In this document: positions 1 to 6,351 of the stretch, piece after piece | Layout: each line of letters opens with the position of its first letter | Position numbering within the stretch: position 1 is the first letter of the stretch | Source of the DNA: Acidobacteriaceae bacterium | GTDB lineage: Bacteria > Acidobacteriota > Terriglobia > Terriglobales > Acidobacteriaceae | Direction of reading: 5' to 3' | Assembly (NCBI GenBank): GCA_030042915.1 | Contig: JASHYS010000116.1 | Span: 1-7,703 of the forward strand | Length of the DNA stretch: 7,703 bases | Made by a program: the position numbers and the translations under genes | The notes under the pieces: generated by a model | What the model was told of the DNA's origin: nothing | Seen by the model: only the letters and a program-made list of their open reading frames with translations | The model's database searches: none

Positions 1-354
1 AGTCTGCGCCAACTTGAGCGCGCTCGCCCGCGAAGGCTGGAAGCCCTGCGGTAATCCCAGATGATCCAGCGCGTACATCCGGTCGGCGCGGCTCGTCGGT
101 TGGAATCCCGCTGAGCTGAACCGCGTACTCAGAATCTCCGCCGCTGCTTCGCGAATCCACTCCAGGCTCGGCTGGCCTGTGCGGTTATCAAACGGCAGCA
201 CCAGCAGCACATTGGCGCCGCCTGCCGATGCCTCCTTCGGTCCGCTTGCAGCCGTGGCCAGGGCGCCGTCCTGCCCGCGCGCGCAAATCCCTGAAATCAC
301 AAGACAAATGCCCGCTATGGCCGCAAATACAGCCCGCCTTTGCCACGCTTGCAT
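1..354 (-). CDS. Secreted protein, N-terminal part (5' end of gene; possible acidobacterial TPR-type protein)
   Basis: The reading frame is open from an ATG at 354-352 to the window edge, giving 118 codons with no stop; the C-terminus lies outside. Residues 1-27 look like a Sec signal peptide: a basic start with Arg6-Arg7, a hydrophobic core at about 9-23 (VFAAIAGICLVISGI), and a possible A-x-G cleavage site at 25-27. The Cys residues lack a proper lipobox. A Gly/Ala-rich linker leads to VLLVLPFDNRTGQPSLEWIREA at about 49-70, followed by an alpha/beta-looking stretch. From memory, this 'LPF-N-R-G-P-LEWI' pattern is typical of secreted acidobacterial proteins that carry tetratricopeptide repeats further on, but no TPR is visible here, so function stays open. 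A TATAAT box lies 34 nt upstream and a weak GGA ribosome site precedes the ATG. An in-frame GTG further upstream is a less likely start. Confidence 0.7.
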   Translation of the reverse strand, partial: MQAWQRRAVFAAIAGICLVISGICARGQDGALATAASGPKEASAGGANVLLVLPFDNRTGQPSLEWIREAAAEILSTRFSSAGFQPTSRADRMYALDHLGLPQGFQPSRASALKLAQT

Positions 355-387
355 CTGCGGTGCAATTCCAAGATTCACAACAGGAAA

Positions 388-393
388 ATTATA
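388..393 (-). promoter_or_regulatory. Candidate -10 box (TATAAT) for the leftward secreted-protein gene
   Basis: Read on the minus strand, 393-388 is a perfect TATAAT. Transcription from it would start near 381 and leave a leader of about 27 nt before the ATG at 354. No good -35 hexamer is seen 16-18 nt upstream, so the call rests on the -10 match and its position. The rest of the gap (394-612) holds the 3' flank of glgP. I see no convincing glgP terminator and no supported gene there. Confidence 0.35.
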
Positions 394-474
394 GGCTCTG
401 CCGACTTCGCGGCCTGCCCCCGCGCCCGCGGTCCATCACATCGCCGCATCGGCACCCATTGGCTGCTTCTATAG

Positions 475-486
475 TGCGCATGCGCA
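475..486. repeat. 12-bp perfect palindrome TGCGCATGCGCA
   Basis: The sequence TGCGCATGCGCA is its own reverse complement. It lies in the gap between the end of glgP and the start of the leftward secreted-protein gene, about 80 bp upstream of the TATAAT box of the latter. It could be a binding site for a dimeric regulator. In G+C-rich DNA an alternating GC palindrome of this kind can also arise by chance, so no function is assigned. Confidence 0.3.
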
Positions 487-612
487 GCGCTCTCCGGACG
501 AACTGAACCAAGGTCCTGCGTCCCGGGAGAATGATCGCTGATTAGAATCCCAATTGTTGGTGAGGCGGCCGGCAACTGCTGAAATCTAACTATTCCCTAA
601 TCTCTGTCTCCC

Positions 613-2379
613 TCAATCCGCGTACGCCTCTTCCTGCACCTTCGCTACTTCCGTCAGCCGCTGCGGATAGTAAGCGTTGCGTGTGTATTGCTTCACCATG
701 CGGTTGGTATTGAAGTACGAGCCGTTGAACGCCAGCGTGGTTCGCATCAACCGCGCCCATTTCTCCGGAGCATCGCGGTACAGCGGAATCACCTCAGTCT
801 CCAACTTGTTGTAGAGAGAGCTCGCCTCGTCGGCGTCGTTCTCTCCATCTTCAATCGCCCATCCCGTCGCGCCTTCGATGCACCCTTCGATCCACCACCC
901 GTCGAGGATCGACAGGCTTGGCACGCCGTTCATCGCTGCCTTCATTCCGCTGGTCCCCGAGGCCTCGTACGGTCGCCGCGGCGTATTCACCCAGACGTCC
1001 ACTCCCGCCGTCAGCCGCGCTCCCAAATCCCAGTCGTAGTTCTCCAGGTAAACAATCCGCAATTCGTTTTCAGAAAGCTTGGCCGCTTCTTCTACCACTT
1101 GCTGGATCAGAGCCTTGCCGGGCACATCCTGTGGATGCGCTTTGCCGGCGTACAGAATTTGCAATCCCCCCGCCTTGGCAGCGATCGCTTTCAGCCGCTC
1201 CGCATCGGTCAGCAGCAAATTGGCGCGCTTGTAGGTCGCCGCCCTTCGCGCAAAGCCCAGCGTCAGCACCTTTGGATTCAGCACCAGGCCCGTACGCGAT
1301 CCCACCTCGGCCAGCAGCTCCTCCTTGGCGCGTGCGTGCGCCGCCAGCATTGCAGGCTCGGGAATTTCGATCGCGTTGCGCAGATACAGGTGATCGCGTC
1401 TCCACTCGGGTATCCGATCATCGAGCAACTGCTGCACCGGTTCGCTCATCCATGTCGGCGCGTGGACTCCGTTGGTGATGCTGTGAATCACGGCATCGGG
1501 GAACATCAGCCGCGACACCTTACCATGCTGCATCGAAACGGCATTGGCGTAGCGCGAAAACCTCAACGCCACTAGCGTCATGTTCAGCAGTCCGTCGCGG
1601 AAACAACCCAGCGTCTCGAGCCGCGCGGTCCTGTCTCCACCCAGAATCCTGATCGCCTGCTCTGTCGAGAATCGGTCGTGACCCGCGGGAACCGGCGTGT
1701 GCGTGGTAAACACGCATTTGCGCCGAACCGCCTCGATGTCCGCATCTGTCGCCGCACCCGGAGGCCCGCCCCCCATCTGGCTCTCCAGCAGAGCCAGCGT
1801 CAGCAGCGCCGCGTGCCCCTCATTCATGTGGTACACGTTCACCTGCAGGCCGAGCGCGTTGGCCATGCGCACGCCGCCCATCCCCAACACAATCTCCTGC
1901 TCCAACCGGTAATTGGTATCGCCGCCGTACAGGTGATCCGTCAACCCCCGGTCCCAGCCGGAATTCTCATTGAGGTCGGTGTCCAAAAGATAAATGGGCA
2001 CCACGTGCCCGAAGCGGCCTTCCAGGTCATATCGCCACGCCCGCACCGTCACCGTCCGGCCTTCCACGGCCACCGTCACCCGCGCCGTTTCTTCCGTGCA
2101 AAAATCCGCGGGGTTCCACGGCTGTACTTCCTCGCTTTGAATGCCTGCCGGGTTCAAATGCTGCTGAAAGTATCCCTTGCGATGGATCAGAGTGAACGCC
2201 GCCAGCGGCAGGCCCATGTCGGCGGCCGAACGCAACGTGTCTCCGGCTAGCACGCCTAGCCCGCCTGAATACGTCGGCATCGATGGACGAATCGCGACCT
2301 CCATCGAGAAGTACGCTACCTGGCCTGTGCTTGGAACAGTCTCGTATGGGAAGGTTTTCAGATGTGTAAGTTCCACCAT
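613..2379 (-). CDS. glgP: Alpha-glucan (glycogen/maltodextrin) phosphorylase, short GT35 form
   Basis: The enzyme splits alpha-1,4-glucans with phosphate to release glucose-1-phosphate, using PLP; it acts in the cytoplasm in glycogen or maltodextrin breakdown. The 588-residue protein shows family landmarks in order: VAYFSMEVAI (21-30), YSGGLGVLAGD (37-47), LYGGDTNYRLEQEI (150-163), HMNEGH (184-189), TTHTPVPAGHD (225-235), TNGVHAPTW (302-310), GKAHPQD (412-418), and EASGTSGMKAAMNG (472-485), whose Lys480 should hold PLP. GTSGMK in place of GTGNMK, and the short length compared with about 800 residues for classical GlgP, place it in the 'alpha-glucan family phosphorylase' branch that lacks the classical allosteric N-terminal region. 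An in-frame TAA at 2391-2389 lies only three codons before the ATG and limits the start; the ribosome site (AAGAAG) is weak. The nearest upstream gene is galK. Whether glycogen or maltodextrin is the true substrate cannot be told. Confidence 0.93.
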   Translation of the reverse strand: MVELTHLKTFPYETVPSTGQVAYFSMEVAIRPSMPTYSGGLGVLAGDTLRSAADMGLPLAAFTLIHRKGYFQQHLNPAGIQSEEVQPWNPADFCTEETARVTVAVEGRTVTVRAWRYDLEGRFGHVVPIYLLDTDLNENSGWDRGLTDHLYGGDTNYRLEQEIVLGMGGVRMANALGLQVNVYHMNEGHAALLTLALLESQMGGGPPGAATDADIEAVRRKCVFTTHTPVPAGHDRFSTEQAIRILGGDRTARLETLGCFRDGLLNMTLVALRFSRYANAVSMQHGKVSRLMFPDAVIHSITNGVHAPTWMSEPVQQLLDDRIPEWRRDHLYLRNAIEIPEPAMLAAHARAKEELLAEVGSRTGLVLNPKVLTLGFARRAATYKRANLLLTDAERLKAIAAKAGGLQILYAGKAHPQDVPGKALIQQVVEEAAKLSENELRIVYLENYDWDLGARLTAGVDVWVNTPRRPYEASGTSGMKAAMNGVPSLSILDGWWIEGCIEGATGWAIEDGENDADEASSLYNKLETEVIPLYRDAPEKWARLMRTTLAFNGSYFNTNRMVKQYTRNAYYPQRLTEVAKVQEEAYAD

Positions 2380-2411
2380 AGTGGCTTCTTATTGCGACGT
2401 GCTCACCCGGC

Positions 2412-2442
2412 CTGCGGTTGCCTCCCGGCTGCGCCCTCCCGG
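2412..2442. repeat. Imperfect tandem repeat of 17 and 14 nt in the glgP leader
   Basis: Two adjacent copies share CTGCG at one end and CCTCCCGG at the other, with GTTG between them in the first copy (2412-2428) and a single C in the second (2429-2442). A further CCCGG lies just before, at 2406-2410. On the coding strand of glgP the copies read CCGGGAGG...CGCAG, giving two GGGAGG words about 45-65 nt before the start codon, too far away to be its ribosome binding site. It may form RNA structure in the leader. I do not recognise a known element. Confidence 0.5.
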
Positions 2443-2452
2443 GCCGCCTATC

Positions 2453-2562
2453 GCAAAACCAGAGTTGCTGTAGCCCGAAACCGAAACCGTAAAGGCGCTG
2501 CGACCATCAGGGAGCAGCGATCTTAGACGAAACTCAACAGGACACGCCAACTCTGGTTTTGC
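2453..2562. repeat. Inverted repeat pair, 15-bp perfect arms; possible MITE or structured leader RNA
   Basis: The left arm GCAAAACCAGAGTTG (2453-2467) is matched exactly, in reverse complement, by the right arm CAACTCTGGTTTTGC (2548-2562), with 80 nt between. Inside, CGCTGC (2496-2501) and GCAGCG (2514-2519) form a second stem with a 12-nt loop. TA dinucleotides sit symmetrically outside at 2449-2450 and 2565-2566, two bases beyond the arms on each side. That is compatible with a small non-autonomous element of the type whose transposase duplicates TA (IS630/Tc1-like). No transposase is encoded. The alternative is a long-range stem in the glgP leader transcript. The repeat itself is certain; both explanations are inference. 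Confidence 0.6.
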
Positions 2563-2577
2563 CGTATTTCTATCCCT

Positions 2578-2739
2578 TCATCGGGGCAAACATCCCTCAA
2601 GTTTAGCAAGGAACCCGCTGCTTACAATGCTCCGTGGCTGGTTGCAAGGATGGTTCTTTTGGGTCAGGAATTTACCCCCCTCACGCGCCAAACGGGAAAG
2701 AATTTCCACAGCCTTCCACCGGCTGATAAATCGCTTCAT
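2578..2739 (-). CDS. Possible small ORF, 53 residues, hypothetical basic peptide
   Basis: An ATG at 2739-2737 opens 53 codons ending in TGA at 2580-2578. On the minus strand a strong ribosome binding site, GGGAGG (2756-2751), lies 11 nt before the ATG; this is the main support. The product begins MKRFISRWKAVEILSRLARE and is basic and partly amphipathic in its first 25 residues, with two Cys residues (32 and 50), no signal peptide and no membrane segment. I do not recognise it. G or C ends about 57% of its codons, which looks lower than in the neighbouring genes and weakens the case. It lies 64 nt after the galK stop and ends about 14 nt short of the inverted repeat. It could be a chance ORF or a leader peptide before glgP. 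Confidence 0.25.
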   Translation of the reverse strand: MKRFISRWKAVEILSRLAREGGKFLTQKNHPCNQPRSIVSSGFLAKLEGCLPR

Positions 2740-2803
2740 CTGCTAGATGACCTCCCATGAGTCTGTCTGGTCGTTCATCGCGCTCACTCGTCAACTGGCT
2801 CGC

Positions 2804-3952
2804 TTATTCCAGCCCGTGCGCGCCCCTCGACGCATGGCAAACGTGGATCTGGGGAACAATGCCGATCTGCTCCGTGTAACGCGCTCCCAGTGCCTCGGCG
2901 AACGCCGCCGCCTCGCCCTGCTCCACCAGGTTGATTGTGCAGCCGCCGAAACCTCCGCCTGTCAGCCGCGCACCGATCAGTCCAGGCAAATCCTGCGCCA
3001 GCGCCACCATGGCATCAGCCTCCACGCAGCTGCCTTCAAAGTCCCTGCTGTAGCTTGTATGCGCCTCGGCCATCAGCCGTCCCAGCTCTTTCATGTTGCC
3101 CTTCAGCAGAGCATCGCACGCTGCCACCGTGCGCAGATTTTCGCTGATCACGTGCTTGGCCCGCAGATAGCTCTTGGGCTCCATTTCGCCGCCCCACTTC
3201 TCCAGGTCCTCGAGTGTGCAATCGCGCAGAAATTTCACGCCTGGCCGATGGCTTGCGATTACTGCGCAAGCTGCCTCCGATTCCCGCCGCCGCGTCGGAT
3301 AATCCCCGCCCGCTACCGAGTGCTTCACCATCGTATTCGCAATCACCAGTGCCACGTGATCGGGAATCGGCGCCAGCTTGTAGCTCAAATCCCGGCAATC
3401 GAGCAGCAATGCATGATCTGCCTTGGCGTTCAGGCTGATGAACTGATCCATGATTCCGCAATTCGCGCCCACAAACTCGTTCTCTGCGCGCTGGCACAGC
3501 CGCGCCAGCACGGGTCCTGGACAACTCGCTCCCACCAGCGACAGCACAGCCAGCGCCGTCGCCACCTCCAGTGCAGCCGAGCTTGAAAGCCCCGACGCCA
3601 GTGGCACATCGCTCCAGATGCTCAGGTTGAATCCCGGCAACTTGTGCCCTTCGCCGGCAAGAATCGCCGCCACGCCCATCGGGTAGTCGGTCCAGTGCTT
3701 CCTGCGCTGCTTCTGCAGCCCATCAAACACAATTTCCTCGCCTTGGTTCTCTGAGTAGATCGCGATCTTGGCGTCGCTTCGCGGCGAAATCCCTGCCAGC
3801 GTGGCGAAGTTGATCGCCGCCGGCATCACAAATCCCTCGGCGTAATCTGTGTGCTCGCCGATCAGGTTTACGCGTCCCGGCCCTACAAAAATCGCCGGAT
3901 CTGCGTGATAGCGTTTCCGGTGCATCTCCTTGAAGACCTTTGCATCGTGCAT
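2804..3952 (-). CDS. galK: Galactokinase
   Basis: GalK phosphorylates alpha-D-galactose with ATP to galactose-1-phosphate, the first committed step of the Leloir pathway, in the cytoplasm. From the chosen start the protein has 382 residues, the same length as E. coli GalK. It shows the galactokinase signature GRVNLIGEHTDY (26-37; Arg27, Glu33, His34 and Asp36 match sugar-binding and catalytic positions), the GHMP-kinase ATP loop PLASGLSSSAALEVA (117-131), NCGIMDQF (164-171) with Asp169 as the probable catalytic base, and the C-terminal GHMP motif GARLTGGGFGGC (327-338). The frame is open upstream to an ATG at 4036, but the extra 28 residues are basic and unlike the family. The ATG at 3952 is preceded by AGGG and by GAGG, so it is preferred. 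The upstream decarboxylase gene ends 145 nt away; galT and galE are not in the window. Confidence 0.95.
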   Translation of the reverse strand: MHDAKVFKEMHRKRYHADPAIFVGPGRVNLIGEHTDYAEGFVMPAAINFATLAGISPRSDAKIAIYSENQGEEIVFDGLQKQRRKHWTDYPMGVAAILAGEGHKLPGFNLSIWSDVPLASGLSSSAALEVATALAVLSLVGASCPGPVLARLCQRAENEFVGANCGIMDQFISLNAKADHALLLDCRDLSYKLAPIPDHVALVIANTMVKHSVAGGDYPTRRRESEAACAVIASHRPGVKFLRDCTLEDLEKWGGEMEPKSYLRAKHVISENLRTVAACDALLKGNMKELGRLMAEAHTSYSRDFEGSCVEADAMVALAQDLPGLIGARLTGGGFGGCTINLVEQGEAAAFAEALGARYTEQIGIVPQIHVCHASRGAHGLE

Positions 3953-4073
3953 GTCCCTAACCTCTGCTTGAATTCCGTCCCTCGTCTTGCAATCCCGCCG
4001 CTCGCCAACTCGCCGAGGTGGGCTTGACGTGCCCAAGACCTGTCCAATTGAGAACGTTTTCTTTCCGCCCGAC

Positions 4074-4079
4074 TTTATA
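4074..4079 (-). promoter_or_regulatory. Weak candidate -10 box (TATAAA) upstream of galK
   Basis: In the 145-nt gap between the decarboxylase stop and the galK start, the minus strand carries TATAAA at 4079-4074, about 120 nt before the galK ATG. No good -35 hexamer is seen at 17 nt. If real, it would let galK be transcribed separately from the decarboxylase. Support is only the hexamer and the gap length. Confidence 0.22.
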
Positions 4080-4097
4080 CCACCTCTCGGGTTGATC

Positions 4098-5501
4098 TCA
4101 CACTCCGCAGACCTCCGTGCACGCCGCGCTCAACCGTTCCCAGATGGCATCCATCCACGCCTCATGCTCCGGCTTCATGAGCACGCTGCGCAGGCATGTA
4201 ACCGCGCCTGCGCCCATCCCAAACCACGACCCCGGTAATTGTACTAAAGCCAGATGCAATCCCCTCTTCGCGCACGCGTCGAAAACCTGTTGTGCTCGCT
4301 CTGACGCGCTCCGAAGGTCTGCCCCGCGCAGGGCCCAAACCACAATGTCGAGTTCCGGCAAATGTGGGTGCGGGTGCCCCAGGTCCCTCGCACTTGGGGA
4401 TCCGGGAGCGCCGCCGCCCAAGCCTACAAACCTTTCATCTCCCCTGATCCGCCGGTCCAGCTCCAGCGCCGCCTTTCGTCCCTTCGCCAACCCCCGCGCA
4501 AACTCCCCGCCCTTCACCAGCGGCAACAGCCTTTGCGTGGCCCACAACGCTACCGCGGCCGCTCCTGCGCGCGAGCACTCAAGGCTGATCTCACCAAGAT
4601 GTAATTCCTTCGATGTGAAGTAGGTATACGGCGAATCGTGCTTGTAAAACCTGCCCACCGCCGGATCGCGAAACAACACACATCCGCACCCATACGGCTG
4701 CAGACCATGCTTGTGCGGATCAATCACAATGGAATCCGCCCGTCCCATTGCAGCGAATGCCCGCCGCGCCGGCTCCTCCAACTCATCGGCGATCAGCCCA
4801 AAATACCCTCCGTACGCCGCATCCACGTGCACCCGGCAACTATACCTTTCAGCCAGCGCCAGAATCTCCTCCAGTGGATCCACTGCACCAATCGCCGTGG
4901 TGCCCAGGGTCGCCACTACTGTGCCGACATCGCCTTTGCGCAGTTCGCCTTCCAGCGCGTCCGGACTCATTCGCCCACATGCATCCGCCGCTACGCTTGC
5001 GTATTCCAGCTTCAATACGCCGCTGATCCGGTGGTGCGTGTAATGCGCCTGCTCTGAACCCACAATGCGCAGCCCCGGCGCCAACTGTCCCGCCATCCAC
5101 AGCGCTTCTAGGTTGGCAAAGGTCCCGCTCGACGTCAGGTGCCCCAGCAACTGCTTCCATCCGAACATCCCGGCTATCTCTCGCACCGCCTCCACTTCCA
5201 TCGCCGAGCTGGCACGCCCGCCGTCCAGCGCGTGGTTGTTGGGATTGATCTTCATCGCCAGCGCATACGCCGCGCGCGCCACCGGGTGCGGCGGCTTCAA
5301 CATCTGCCCGGCATAAAGTGGATGAAAGTAGGGATAATTGTCGCCCAGCCGGTGCGCCGTCTCCTCAAGCACTCGTTCCTCGGCCTGTTTCCCCGGGTCG
5401 AGATCGGCTTGGTAGGCGGGAAGGGCGCTGAACTCCCCCTCCAGCACCTCGGCGGCGTGTCTCAACAATTCGGGAACCGGATCGTGCGGCATGACGACCA
5501 T
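4098..5501 (-). CDS. Group II PLP-dependent amino-acid decarboxylase
   Basis: The 467-residue protein belongs to the group II decarboxylase family (aromatic amino acid, glutamate, histidine and related decarboxylases; fold type I, PLP-dependent). Visible landmarks are YPYFHPLYAGQMLKPPHPVA (56-75), LTSSGTFANLEAL (122-134, PLP phosphate binding), SEQAHYTHHRISGVL (149-163, with His153 expected to stack on the PLP ring), TLGTTAIGAVDPLEEI (198-213), HVDAAYGGYF (225-234, Asp227 facing the PLP nitrogen) and DPHKHGLQPYGCG (261-273, Lys264 as Schiff-base lysine). The family fixes the reaction type (CO2 removal from an amino acid) but not the substrate. A Gly/Pro/His-rich stretch at 361-381 looks like a flexible surface loop. 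TGA immediately precedes the first ATG, so the frame cannot extend. The AAGGTG ribosome site sits very close to that ATG, and Met4 (5492) is an almost equally good start. Confidence 0.9.
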   Translation of the reverse strand: MVVMPHDPVPELLRHAAEVLEGEFSALPAYQADLDPGKQAEERVLEETAHRLGDNYPYFHPLYAGQMLKPPHPVARAAYALAMKINPNNHALDGGRASSAMEVEAVREIAGMFGWKQLLGHLTSSGTFANLEALWMAGQLAPGLRIVGSEQAHYTHHRISGVLKLEYASVAADACGRMSPDALEGELRKGDVGTVVATLGTTAIGAVDPLEEILALAERYSCRVHVDAAYGGYFGLIADELEEPARRAFAAMGRADSIVIDPHKHGLQPYGCGCVLFRDPAVGRFYKHDSPYTYFTSKELHLGEISLECSRAGAAAVALWATQRLLPLVKGGEFARGLAKGRKAALELDRRIRGDERFVGLGGGAPGSPSARDLGHPHPHLPELDIVVWALRGADLRSASERAQQVFDACAKRGLHLALVQLPGSWFGMGAGAVTCLRSVLMKPEHEAWMDAIWERLSAACTEVCGV

Positions 5502-5596
5502 TCACCTTATCACATGCCGCCGTTCGTCGCTAAACCTATTTCAATCAACGGCTTCCGGCGCAATGACTCGTCGGTAATACTGAGTCTACCAATTTT

Positions 5597-5627
5597 TTGC
5601 AGATTTTATTGACGCAAATGGTACACT
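5597..5627 (+). promoter_or_regulatory. Candidate promoter for the cold-shock gene
   Basis: TACACT (5622-5627) is preceded directly by TGG (5619-5621), giving an extended -10 (TGn). TTGCAG (5597-5602) is a possible -35 with a 19-nt spacer, longer than ideal. TTGACG at 5609-5614 is a good -35 word but has no -10 at the right distance. Initiation near 5634 would give an untranslated leader of about 150 nt, close to the 159-nt leader of E. coli cspA. Confidence 0.35.
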
Positions 5628-5650
5628 TAAGTCAGCGTTAGAACCGAACC

Positions 5651-5692
5651 GGGCGTGAGCAGTAACTCGCCCCTAGCGTTTTAGGGACACGC
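5651..5692 (+). promoter_or_regulatory. Potentially structured 5' leader of the cold-shock gene
   Basis: Hairpin A runs over 5651-5672 (GGGCG pairing with CGCCC, or GGGC/GCCC plus GAG/CTC with a bulge). Hairpin B runs over 5671-5686 (CCCTA pairing with TAGGG, 6-nt loop). They compete for bases 5671-5672. A third pairing, GCGTG (5653-5657) with CACGC (5688-5692), excludes A and encloses B. cspA-type leaders are known in E. coli to refold with temperature; that this one does so is inference. Confidence 0.35.
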
Positions 5693-5786
5693 AAGATCTT
5701 TCCCTCAAACGCCGAACTAAGCAAGATTCTGCCAGTGTTCGCTCCGATTCATCCAGCGCAATTCAAACCAGGAAAAACGCACCAGT

Positions 5787-5987
5787 ATGGAACAAGGTAC
5801 CGTGAAGTGGTTCAATGACGCGAAAGGCTTCGGCTTTATTTCGCGCCAGAACGGCGAAGACGTCTTCGTGCACTACTCTGCAATCAACACCAGTGGATTC
5901 AAGAGTTTGCAAGAAGGTCAAGCCGTGCAATTCAACGTCGTAAAGGGTCCCAAGGGCTGGCAGGCTGCCGACGTACAGCCTCTCTAA
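5787..5987 (+). CDS. csp: Cold-shock protein (CspA family)
   Basis: This is a 66-residue single cold-shock domain protein that binds single-stranded RNA and DNA and acts as an RNA chaperone in the cytoplasm. The five-strand OB fold is complete: [15 protein letters not shown] (4-18) includes the RNP1 core KGFGFI (13-18), DVFVHYSAI (25-33) includes RNP2, and the protein ends in the usual QAADVQPL. The length is normal for the family (65-70 residues). A modest AGGA (5770-5773) lies 13 nt before the ATG. The gene stands alone between a divergent decarboxylase gene and a strong terminator, so it is probably monocistronic. Whether it is cold-induced or constitutive cannot be told from the protein; the long leader hints at post-transcriptional control. 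The paralogue letter is unknown. Confidence 0.95.
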   Translation: MEQGTVKWFNDAKGFGFISRQNGEDVFVHYSAINTSGFKSLQEGQAVQFNVVKGPKGWQAADVQPL

Positions 5988-6029
5988 ATCGGATCGGCCG
6001 GTTTCCGGCAGAATCGAGTAGCATCGCAT

Positions 6030-6072
6030 AAGGGCTGGGCGTTCCTGCATCGCAGGAGCGAGTAGCCCTTTT
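6030..6072 (+). terminator. Rho-independent terminator after the cold-shock gene
   Basis: AAGGGCT (6030-6036) pairs with AGCCCTT (6064-6070). After a 3x3 internal loop, a 9-bp upper stem (6040-6048 with 6052-6060, one G.U pair) closes on the 3-nt loop ATC. The T-rich tail TTTTGTGTTT starts at 6069. It sits 42 nt after the csp stop. A smaller hairpin just before it (GCCGG-TTT-CCGGC, 5997-6009) has no T tail. Confidence 0.9.
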
Positions 6073-6143
6073 GTGTTTCTCTCTACCCGTCTTTGCCGAT
6101 TAGCCTTTCCGGCGCCACTCGCCCAACCAACCGCCCACTGGCA

Positions 6144-6155
6144 GCTCCCGGGAGC
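6144..6155. repeat. 12-bp perfect palindrome GCTCCCGGGAGC in the thrS upstream region
   Basis: This self-complementary sequence lies about 200 nt before the thrS start and 70 nt after the csp terminator. It could be an operator or the base of a hairpin; no T run follows. The rest of the 281-nt gap (6071-6351) is pyrimidine-rich on the plus strand. I find no convincing promoter pair, T-box consensus or tRNA-like ThrRS operator in it. Confidence 0.3.
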
Positions 6156-6351
6156 CGCTTACCCGTCCTTTTGCGCCGCCGGCAATCTCAGTTTCCCACT
6201 TTATGCCGGGCCTCCGTTTCTAGCTTCGATAACCACGCAAACTCCGCCAACACCGCTATCCTCTCTCGACTTCGCACGCATTCACCTTCTATCCTCAAAG
6301 TTGGCCGCATCTTTCTTAACTCCGCGGTCTTCACAAGGTCTCCACACGCAC

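Larger units (their letters stand above)
2380..2803. other. 424-nt intergenic region between galK and glgP
   Basis: From the galK side to the glgP side this gap holds four things. There is a small A/T-rich hairpin (2736-2750, 6-bp stem, 3-nt loop, no T run, so not an intrinsic terminator). There is a possible 53-codon ORF on the minus strand (2578-2739), then a 15-bp inverted repeat pair enclosing an inner 6-bp stem (2453-2562), then a G+C-rich tandem repeat (2412-2442) close to the glgP start. No clear -35/-10 pair for glgP was found. I see no tRNA or known riboswitch consensus. Confidence 0.6.

Noticed and set aside
375..575. 66-codon minus-strand frame in the gap between glgP and the secreted-protein gene
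   Set aside because: It needs a TTG start, has no ribosome site, no recognisable product, and runs through the TATAAT box.
688..1575. 295-codon plus-strand frame opposite glgP
   Set aside because: It lies entirely within the phosphorylase gene and its product is Arg/His/Gln-rich with no domain, typical of antisense shadows.
2628..2747. Roughly 40-codon plus-strand ORF opposite the small 53-codon ORF
   Set aside because: It has no ribosome binding site and no recognisable product, and lies antisense to surrounding transcription.
2736..2750. Hairpin after galK considered as an intrinsic terminator
   Set aside because: The stem is 6 bp and A/T-rich, and no T run follows on the minus strand.
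2747..3586. 279-codon plus-strand frame opposite galK
   Set aside because: It overlaps the galactokinase motifs on the other strand and its composition is shadow-like.
5565..5598. Short dyad followed by six T residues, read as a plus-strand terminator
   Set aside because: The stem is only 5 bp with a 12-nt loop, and no plus-strand gene lies upstream to terminate.
5970..5978. GACGTACAG, matching 9 bases of the E. coli cspA 'cold box' (TGACGTACAGA)
   Set aside because: It lies in the last codons of csp and encodes the common Asp-Val-Gln ending; the E. coli cold box is in the 5' leader, so the match is probably coincidence.
5763..6050. 95-codon minus-strand frame across csp and into the terminator stem
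   Set aside because: It is antisense to a clear cold-shock protein and starts inside the intrinsic terminator.
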